The notes under the pieces are model-generated. The model was not told the DNA's origin. It ran no database searches and saw nothing but the letters and a program-made list of their open reading frames with translations. From assembly GCA_937889485.1 (NCBI GenBank), contig CALAPG010000408.1, forward strand, positions 1 to 8,480: a stretch of DNA of 8,480 nucleotides, written 5' to 3'. Within the stretch, counting starts at the first letter, position 1, and every line of letters starts with the position of its first letter. Source of the stretch: an uncultured Moraxella sp. (GTDB taxonomy: Bacteria; Pseudomonadota; Gammaproteobacteria; Pseudomonadales; Moraxellaceae). The position numbers and the translations under genes are program-made. This document shows, piece by piece, positions 1 through 4,886 of this stretch.

Positions 1-1
1 A

Positions 2-30
2 TTGGTAAAAATTTTATCTATTGTTATAAT
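2..30 (+). promoter_or_regulatory. Putative sigma70 promoter for the small membrane protein gene
   Basis: A TTGGTA -35-like hexamer (2-7) is separated by 17 bases from a perfect TATAAT -10 (25-30), so transcription would start near 37. Two more perfect TATAAT hexamers follow at 48-53 and 65-70, but neither has a good -35 at proper spacing. The first 80 bases are only about 15% G+C, so some TATAAT matches are expected by chance. The only plus-strand gene downstream starts at 205, giving a leader of about 168 bases from this promoter or about 128 from the third -10. Confidence 0.45.
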
Positions 31-125
31 TTAGTAACAAACATCTATTATAATGTAATTAAAATATAATAAATGTAAGGTTATCCCAAGCCTGATAAGG
101 CATCACGGCTTTACAGCGATGTATT

Positions 126-134
126 TGTGGATAA
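126..134 (-). promoter_or_regulatory. Perfect DnaA-box 9-mer in the leader
   Basis: The minus strand reads TTATCCACA, the consensus high-affinity DnaA box. It lies between the AT-rich stretch 1-80 and the start codon at 205. A weaker look-alike, TTATCCCAA, occurs at 81-89 on the plus strand with two mismatches. A single box can be chance: a given 9-mer is expected about 0.06 times on both strands of a window this size at even base composition. No cluster of boxes is present, so this is not evidence of a replication origin. Binding by DnaA is an inference. Confidence 0.4.
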
Positions 135-204
135 TCTAAAGCACACAATCGGCGTGCCGCCCTATCATTTGGCTGGCAGCGCTCATCAAACAAGGATTAA
201 TTTA

Positions 205-447
205 ATGCCCAATCATTTGAACAATACAGAGAACGCTCGTTCTTCTGATTCGTTTGAAGTCGAGCCAAAACCAAGAGTCACCATTCATAGTGTGATGTTG
301 GTACTCACATTGGCGCTGGTATTTACGTTTGCCTTTGTGTTAGGAATTAGCTATTTTTTTGACAACAATGCCCTTAAAGGGGCGTCTTCAAAATATCTTT
401 GCTCAATCACCGCAAGCGGACAAGTCGGGGTGTGTCTCAAAAGCTAA
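205..447 (+). CDS. Small single-span membrane protein, function unknown
   Basis: This codes for 80 residues that I do not recognise. The ATG at 205 is preferred over an in-frame GTG at 127 because AAGGA at 192-196 sits 8 bases upstream, while the GTG has no ribosome binding site. The layout is a polar N-terminus (about 1-28, rich in N, S, E and P), one hydrophobic helix (about 30-52) and a short C-terminal segment with two cysteines (C66 and C77) ending in CLKS. There is no lipobox and no cleavable-looking signal, so it is probably a bitopic inner-membrane protein. If the N-terminus stays in the cytoplasm, the cysteines would be periplasmic and could pair. It has its own candidate promoter upstream and a strong terminator 52 bases after the stop, so it appears monocistronic. 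The start motif, membrane segment and terminator all support a real gene, but no family is assigned. Confidence 0.7.
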   Translation: MPNHLNNTENARSSDSFEVEPKPRVTIHSVMLVLTLALVFTFAFVLGISYFFDNNALKGASSKYLCSITASGQVGVCLKS

Positions 448-499
448 TTCCTATCAATACAGCAGTTATTTTGACTTAACCCTTTGATGGGTTGAATTG

Positions 500-531
500 A
501 CCGATTTAGGGTGTGCTAAATCGGTTTTTTT
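500..531 (+). terminator. Rho-independent terminator of the small gene, overlapping the rsmD 3' end
   Basis: A perfect 10-bp stem, ACCGATTTAG (500-509) with CTAAATCGGT (516-525), closes a 6-base loop and is followed by a T run (525-531) on the plus strand. A weaker hairpin lies just before it (476-482 with 489-495, one G-T pair). The minus-strand rsmD stop codon (516-518) and last codons lie inside the stem. In the rsmD direction the stem is not followed by a T run, so termination there would be weaker or need Rho. Confidence 0.85.
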
Positions 532-1145
532 GTGGTGTATATCCCTGCCCAAACTTGTCCCATCTTTTTATACTTTACCGTGTCAAGTACGTGAAGGCAG
601 CCCTTCAAGATGACGTCATGTGGTTGGTCACCCTCAATGTATAATAGGGTGTGGGGATGGATCAATTGATGGTGAATAAGCGCGTTAACAATGCTATCCC
701 ATAAATTAAGACGATAAGGCGGATCAATAAACACCACATCAAAACATTCGTTTTTAGGCAGTGTGGTTAGAGCATCCTCGATGGTCTGTTGGTAAATGAT
801 GAACTGTTGGGGCGCGATCCCCAAGCTGGCTTGGGTATTTGTAAGTTGGCGTCGTTGTTGGCGGTTAGGTTCTACACAGATCACTTGCCGCGCACCCCTT
901 GATAACGCCTCAAACCCCAACACCCCACTGCCTGCACAGCAATCTAGCACCCGTGCATTGATTAAATCATCACCAAGCCAGTTAAATACCGTCTCGCGAA
1001 CGCGGTCTGGCGTGGGTCTTAGCCCTTCTGCTGCAATAAAGCCAACCAGCCTGCGGCGGTATTGACCTGCAATAATGCGGACTTGGGATGGTTTTTCAGG
1101 TTGTTTTGATGGTTTTGCCATATCAAATCTAGCGCCTAGCCTCAT
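516..1145 (-). CDS. rsmD: 16S rRNA (guanine(966)-N(2))-methyltransferase RsmD
   Basis: RsmD transfers a methyl group from S-adenosylmethionine to N2 of G966 of 16S rRNA in assembling 30S subunits; the enzyme is cytoplasmic. The 209-residue frame shows the family marks in order: RIIAGQYRRR (23-32), RPTPDRVRETVFNWL (43-57), the SAM-binding motif I DCCAGSGVLGFEALSRGA (68-85) with the acidic ribose-binding position in VEP (91-93), and the catalytic DPPY motif IV (141-144). E. coli RsmD has 198 residues. An internal ATG at 1121 (residue 9, MAKPSKQ) would give 201 residues with a leader length closer to E. coli. Neither start has a good Shine-Dalgarno, so the start is open. The gene begins 17 bases after mrdA stops and is probably co-transcribed with it. 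Its last codons form part of the opposing gene's terminator stem. Confidence 0.95.
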   Translation of the reverse strand: MRLGARFDMAKPSKQPEKPSQVRIIAGQYRRRLVGFIAAEGLRPTPDRVRETVFNWLGDDLINARVLDCCAGSGVLGFEALSRGARQVICVEPNRQQRRQLTNTQASLGIAPQQFIIYQQTIEDALTTLPKNECFDVVFIDPPYRLNLWDSIVNALIHHQLIHPHTLLYIEGDQPHDVILKGCLHVLDTVKYKKMGQVWAGIYTTKKPI

Positions 1146-1162
1146 GGTATTTAGTACAGTAT

Positions 1163-3148
1163 TTAGTCAGCGGCGTTGCCTATCTTGGCAAGTGCTGCTG
1201 TGTTGGGTTTTGAAGGTAAGGGTTTGCCCGAAAGTATGGCGTCAATGCGTTGCTGTTTTGCCAAATCTTTGTCTGCATTGATTTTTGCTAAAGCATCGGG
1301 TGTCGGGGGTAAAATTGGTTTTTTAGTACGATCTAAGAGCCAGTAATCCATCATTTTTCTGACAATGGGTGCCACCCAGCCGCCATGGCGTCCATTTTCA
1401 ATAATGACTGCAATAGCAATTTGGGGATTGTCCACGGGGGCAAAGCCCACAAACCAGCCATGATCCCAATGTCTTGAGTCCAAGGCAGCCTCATTGTAGC
1501 GTTTGCCTTGGGCAATGGATTTGACTTGCGCCGTTCCTGTTTTGCCTGCAATGCGATAGGCAGGTGTGTAGATGCTACGAGCGGTACCGCGTTTGATGAC
1601 ATCTTCCATTGCCAAATGCATGCGCTGCCAGTCATTGGGGTTGCCATTGTATTGAATTTTACCATCGGGTTTTTCAATCGGTACCACATGCACCGCGCCT
1701 GTGGATTTTTTGAGCAAGTGCGGTGTGAGATGCTGACCATCACTGGCTAACATGGCAATAGAATTGGCAATTTGTAGCGGAGTGGCAAGAAAGTAGCCTT
1801 GCCCAATACTCACAGAGATGGTTTCACCTGGCAGCCACGCTTTTTTGTAGGTTTTCATTTTCCATTCTGTGGAAGGATAAACACCGACTTTTTCGCCAGG
1901 TAAGTCAATACCTGTTTTGCTGCCAAAATTAAACCGTGACATCCAGTCATGGAGACGATCAATACCTAATTGGTAGGAGAGTTTATAATAGTAAGTGTCC
2001 ACCGATTCGACAATGGATTTGTGCAAGTTGACCGAGCCATGACCCGATTTTTTCCAATCGCGAAATTTGTGGCTATCCCCAGGTAGGCTAAAATAGCCTG
2101 GGTCATAAATAGTGGTATCCCAGCCCATAATCCCGTAATGAATCCCCGCGAGCCCTTCAACGGGTTTAATGGCAGAGCCAGGCGGATATTGCCCCTGTAA
2201 TGCCCGATTATAAAGGGGCATATCGGGGTCTTGTTGCAAGGCTTTATACTCTTTGCCACTAATACCAGAAATAAAAGGATTGGGGTCAAAACTGGGGTTG
2301 CTGACAAACGCAAGTATTTCTCCTGTGCTTGGATCAATTGCCACTGCCGCACCGCGTTTGCCCGCGAGTAGGTCACTGGTTAGTTTTTGTAAGCCATAAT
2401 CAAGACTCAAATAAATATCATTGCCTGGGATAGGCGGCTTGGTGTCAAGCTTTTTGATAATATCGCCATAGGCGTTGGTTTCAATGGATTGGTAGCCAGG
2501 TTTGCCAAGAAGCAGGGGTTCATAAAACTTTTCAATGCCTGTTTTGCCAATTAAATCGGTGCCTGCATATAGCTTTTTATCCAGTTTTTTGCTGTCGTTA
2601 TCGCTGATTCTACCCACATAACCAATCACATGGGCAAACAAATCACTATAGGGGTAAGTGCGAGTCAGTTTGCTTTGAATGGTTACCCCTTTAAAAAACG
2701 GTTTGCGCTCACTAAACTGCGCCACTTGCTGCTCACTGAGCCCTATTTTGATGGTGACAGGTTCATTTTTACTTTTTTTGAGGGCTTTAAGGGCTTCGGT
2801 GACTTCGTCGGGAGTGAGCTGAAAAATGGGGGTTAGTAATGCCAAGGTTTGCTCAGGATTTTCGATTTCGTCTGGGCTCACAACCGCCGTAAAAACAGGG
2901 TGATTGTCTGCCAAAATTACCCCGTTACGGTCGTAAATATAGCCGCGACTAGGGGGCGCTGAAATAAGTTTGATGCGATTGTTATCAGACTGTGTGACAT
3001 ACTGTTCATGGGTATAAATCTGCAAATAGGCATAGCGCGCGATGAGACCTAGCAGCCCCAAAAAAATAAATACCGATGCCACAATGACCCGACGTCTAAA
3101 AATTAAATTTTCGCGTTGAATGTTTGAGGAGTGGGGAGGTTTGATCAT
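1163..3148 (-). CDS. mrdA: Penicillin-binding protein 2 (peptidoglycan D,D-transpeptidase MrdA)
   Basis: PBP2 is the class B transpeptidase that cross-links lateral-wall peptidoglycan with RodA in the elongasome. It is anchored in the inner membrane with its catalytic domain in the periplasm. The 661 residues show a cytoplasmic N-terminus, one membrane helix (about 20-42), a pedestal region starting with the typical SRGYIYDRNGVILADN (67-82), and a transpeptidase domain (about 266-600). Active-site motifs are SAIK (S325 nucleophile, K328), SVD (382-384, equivalent to the SXN motif and, as in E. coli PBP2, carrying D) and KTG (536-538). Usual PBP2 proteins read STVK or similar at the nucleophile, so A326 is a mild variant. 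A Pro/Lys/Ala-rich tail follows after about 606. Length is near the 633 of E. coli. The ATG at 3148-3146 has only a weak ribosome binding site. rodA, a common neighbour, is not adjacent; rsmD follows instead. Confidence 0.97.
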   Translation of the reverse strand: MIKPPHSSNIQRENLIFRRRVIVASVFIFLGLLGLIARYAYLQIYTHEQYVTQSDNNRIKLISAPPSRGYIYDRNGVILADNHPVFTAVVSPDEIENPEQTLALLTPIFQLTPDEVTEALKALKKSKNEPVTIKIGLSEQQVAQFSERKPFFKGVTIQSKLTRTYPYSDLFAHVIGYVGRISDNDSKKLDKKLYAGTDLIGKTGIEKFYEPLLLGKPGYQSIETNAYGDIIKKLDTKPPIPGNDIYLSLDYGLQKLTSDLLAGKRGAAVAIDPSTGEILAFVSNPSFDPNPFISGISGKEYKALQQDPDMPLYNRALQGQYPPGSAIKPVEGLAGIHYGIMGWDTTIYDPGYFSLPGDSHKFRDWKKSGHGSVNLHKSIVESVDTYYYKLSYQLGIDRLHDWMSRFNFGSKTGIDLPGEKVGVYPSTEWKMKTYKKAWLPGETISVSIGQGYFLATPLQIANSIAMLASDGQHLTPHLLKKSTGAVHVVPIEKPDGKIQYNGNPNDWQRMHLAMEDVIKRGTARSIYTPAYRIAGKTGTAQVKSIAQGKRYNEAALDSRHWDHGWFVGFAPVDNPQIAIAVIIENGRHGGWVAPIVRKMMDYWLLDRTKKPILPPTPDALAKINADKDLAKQQRIDAILSGKPLPSKPNTAALAKIGNAAD

Positions 3149-3215
3149 GGCGTAACAACCGCTAATAAAAGTGAAAACATAAGCACGGGGGCAGTCATTG
3201 GCAGCAAAAGGCGCT

Positions 3216-3224
3216 ATTTTATCA
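3216..3224 (-). promoter_or_regulatory. Extended -10 promoter for mrdA-rsmD
   Basis: Read on the minus strand, TGATAAAAT gives a TGn extension followed by the -10 hexamer TAAAAT (3221-3216). The -35 position 17 bases upstream (3244-3239) reads ACAATG, a poor match, which fits an extended -10 promoter. The start of transcription would be near 3209, giving a leader of about 60 bases to the mrdA ATG. The sequence around it closely matches the divergent promoter at 3401-3409. Confidence 0.55.
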
Positions 3225-3230
3225 TACTAT

Positions 3231-3319
3231 TTGTAGAACATTGTAGCAGATTGCTAGATGGGCGCGTAGCAATGTTTCACAGATAGCAAGGCTATTGCAG
3301 TGAGTAATTTGATAGCAAT
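3231..3319. repeat. Cluster of TTGTAG and TAGCAA short repeats between divergent promoters
   Basis: Three units start with TTG at exact 10-base steps: TTGTAG at 3231, TTGTAG at 3241 and TTGCTAG at 3251. A perfect 7-bp inverted repeat follows, ATTGCTA (3250-3256) and TAGCAAT (3267-3273), with a 10-base spacer. GATAGCAA then occurs twice in direct orientation (3282-3289 and 3311-3318), and the first copy opens a small hairpin, ATAGC-AAG-GCTAT (3283-3295). The cluster lies just upstream of the poor mrdA -35 and before the DUF445 promoter, a place where regulator sites are common. No known regulator consensus was recognised. The rest of the 325-base gap (3149-3473) holds only the two promoters and the leaders. 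Confidence 0.4.
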
Positions 3320-3400
3320 CATGGGTTTTTTTAGGTGGCGTATGCGCGGCGCTAAACTGCGAAAAACAAAAAACTTCTACAGGTAAATTGCCCAGAACTA

Positions 3401-3409
3401 TGCTAAAAT
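3401..3409 (+). promoter_or_regulatory. Extended -10 promoter for the DUF445 gene
   Basis: TGC followed by TAAAAT (3404-3409) forms an extended -10 element, and no convincing -35 is present at 17 bases. Transcription would start near 3416, giving a leader of about 58 bases to the ATG at 3474. The leader contains a C6-T7 tract (3444-3456). The element is a near copy of the mrdA promoter on the other strand. Confidence 0.5.
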
Positions 3410-3473
3410 CTAGCCATTTTTGACGCGCTTATTTGATTTATTTCCCCCCTTTTTTTAATTGAGCTTCTTGACT

Positions 3474-4790
3474 ATGTTTGCAGAAATTTGGCATAAGCTT
3501 GCAACACATCCGCAGTTTTTTGCGATGCTTACCATTCCGTTGGTGACGGCGGTGGTCACTTGGGGACACGTTTGGATGGCACTTAAGATGCTGTTTTATC
3601 CCATCCACTTTTGGGGTATTCGTATTCCTAATTTACCATACGGTATCAAAGGCTTGGGCTGGCAAGGTATTGTGCCTAGAAAAGCGGGGAAAATTTCGGG
3701 GATTTTGGTTGACCAAACCTTGTCAAAATTGGGCTCTTTAGATGAGTTTTTTCAAGCCATGGCACCTGAAGAGGTGGCGGACTATATTAGTCAAACGATG
3801 AACCAAAACCTTGAAGATCTCATTGATGAAATCATGAATCAGCGTGCCGCCACCCTGTGGGCAACGCTGCCGTATGCGGTCAAACGGCGTATTTACGCGT
3901 ATGGGCACGAGCAGCTGCCTGAGGTCATGAAAGCATTGGTACTAGATTTGACCCACAATGTAGAGAATTTGGTTGATATGCGTGAAATGATTGTCAACAA
4001 GATGGAGCGTGATCGAGCATTAATGGTGCGAATGTTCTTAAAAGTCGGTCAAAAAGAGATTAATTTTATTTGGCATATTAGTGCTTTGATTGGGTTTGGG
4101 TTTGGTATCTTACAAATGGCGATTTTTTGGTTTGTGCCATTACATTGGACAGTGCCATTTTTTGCCGCTATTTGGGGGTTATTGACCAATTGGATTGCTA
4201 TTTGGATGGTATTTAATCCTGTGGAGCCGCATTATTTTCGTTATCCAAAATTTTTTCGTGTGAGTCAATCAGCACCTTTTATTGTGCTACAAAAACCTCA
4301 CATGGGGCAGTTTAACTGGCAAGGCGGTTTTATGAAGCGTCAGCCTGAGGTGTCTGAGGTGTTTGCCGAAATTGTAGTAAAAGATTTGGTCACCCTTAAA
4401 AATATCATGCAAGAGATGATGTATGGCAGCCGCGCTAGTCAAACCCGAGAGATTATTAAAACTCATTTACACCCAATTTTGGCGTCACAGGTCATACAAA
4501 CCAGTCTAAAATTTGGTTTGGGGCGCAAAGAATTTGGGCAGCTCAAACATGTCATTATTGATAAGTCCATTGCGGCAACCATGGTTCCGATGAGTAACCC
4601 TGACCTTAATCAAAGTCGGGCAGACAAAATTTTTGGGTTGTTTCGGGATCGTATTCGGGCATTAACGCCGTATGAGTTTCAAAATTTGCTACGCCCCGCA
4701 TTTCGTGAAGATGAGCTGACGTTGATTATTTTGGGTGGTGTGACGGGTTTTGTGGCAGGTTGGCTTCATTTGGTGTTGGTGTTTTATTGA
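3474..4790 (+). CDS. DUF445 family membrane protein
   Basis: This is a 438-residue inner-membrane protein of unknown role, recognised as DUF445 by pattern: a TNW-A--M-F-P motif after a membrane helix, then a basic stretch followed by an amphipathic helical region, and a hydrophobic C-terminus. Membrane segments are at about 16-40, 199-221, 225-247 and 413-436. The regions between (about 60-195 and 255-410) are soluble and helical. Two halves resemble each other: KMLFYP with WQGIVPRKAGKI (about 38-75), and WMVFNP with WQGGFMKRQPEV (about 244-293). The ATG at 3474 was chosen over an in-frame TTG at 3459; TTGAG at 3459-3463 can act as a weak ribosome binding site 10 bases before it, and the TTG has only a pyrimidine tract upstream. 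ccmF starts 96 bases after the stop on the same strand. Nothing in the sequence ties it to cytochrome c maturation. Confidence 0.85.
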   Translation: MFAEIWHKLATHPQFFAMLTIPLVTAVVTWGHVWMALKMLFYPIHFWGIRIPNLPYGIKGLGWQGIVPRKAGKISGILVDQTLSKLGSLDEFFQAMAPEEVADYISQTMNQNLEDLIDEIMNQRAATLWATLPYAVKRRIYAYGHEQLPEVMKALVLDLTHNVENLVDMREMIVNKMERDRALMVRMFLKVGQKEINFIWHISALIGFGFGILQMAIFWFVPLHWTVPFFAAIWGLLTNWIAIWMVFNPVEPHYFRYPKFFRVSQSAPFIVLQKPHMGQFNWQGGFMKRQPEVSEVFAEIVVKDLVTLKNIMQEMMYGSRASQTREIIKTHLHPILASQVIQTSLKFGLGRKEFGQLKHVIIDKSIAATMVPMSNPDLNQSRADKIFGLFRDRIRALTPYEFQNLLRPAFREDELTLIILGGVTGFVAGWLHLVLVFY

Positions 4791-4813
4791 GGAAGTAAAT
4801 AAATTGAAAGTGG

Positions 4814-4872
4814 TTGCCTGTGGTAACTGGTTTTGATTTGAATGTTAGTAAGTTTTGTAACCACGATGGCAA
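4814..4872 (+). promoter_or_regulatory. Possible mRNA hairpin upstream of ccmF
   Basis: TTGCC (4814-4818) and GTGGT (4820-4824) plus AC (4826-4827) can pair with GT (4857-4858), ACCAC (4860-4864) and GGCAA (4868-4872). This leaves small internal bulges and a 29-base loop. The stem ends one base before the ccmF Shine-Dalgarno. An exclusive alternative is a local hairpin, GTTGCC-TGT-GGTAAC (4813-4827), with one G-T pair. The pairing could affect ccmF translation, but no known riboswitch was recognised. Confidence 0.3.
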
Positions 4873-4873
4873 T

Positions 4874-4878
4874 AGGAG
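4874..4878 (+). promoter_or_regulatory. ribosome binding site fixing the ccmF start
   Basis: AGGAG lies 8 bases before the ATG at 4887. It rules out the longer in-frame ATG at 4842, which has no such motif, and gives a protein beginning MLITELGY, as expected for CcmF. Confidence 0.85.
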
Positions 4879-4886
4879 CAGTGGGT

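Noticed and set aside
88..111. Small hairpins (GCCT-GATA-AGGC, and AAGCC with GGCTT) as a structured RNA or tRNA remnant
   Set aside because: The stems are only 4-5 bp and mutually overlapping, with no tRNA arms or known riboswitch core.
1..134. Replication origin or dif-like site in the AT-rich left edge
   Set aside because: Only one strict DnaA box is present, there is no cluster, and no match to the dif consensus could be found by eye.
127..204. GTG-initiated 26-residue N-terminal extension of the small membrane protein
   Set aside because: No ribosome binding site precedes the GTG, while the ATG at 205 has AAGGA at proper spacing.
3321..3386. 21-codon open frame for a very basic peptide (starts MGFFRWRMRG)
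   Set aside because: It has no ribosome binding site and lies upstream of the DUF445 -10 element; such a short frame is expected by chance.
4842..4886. Longer ccmF start at 4842
   Set aside because: No Shine-Dalgarno is present there, and the extra 15 residues do not fit the CcmF N-terminus; the ATG at 4887 has AGGAG 8 bases upstream.
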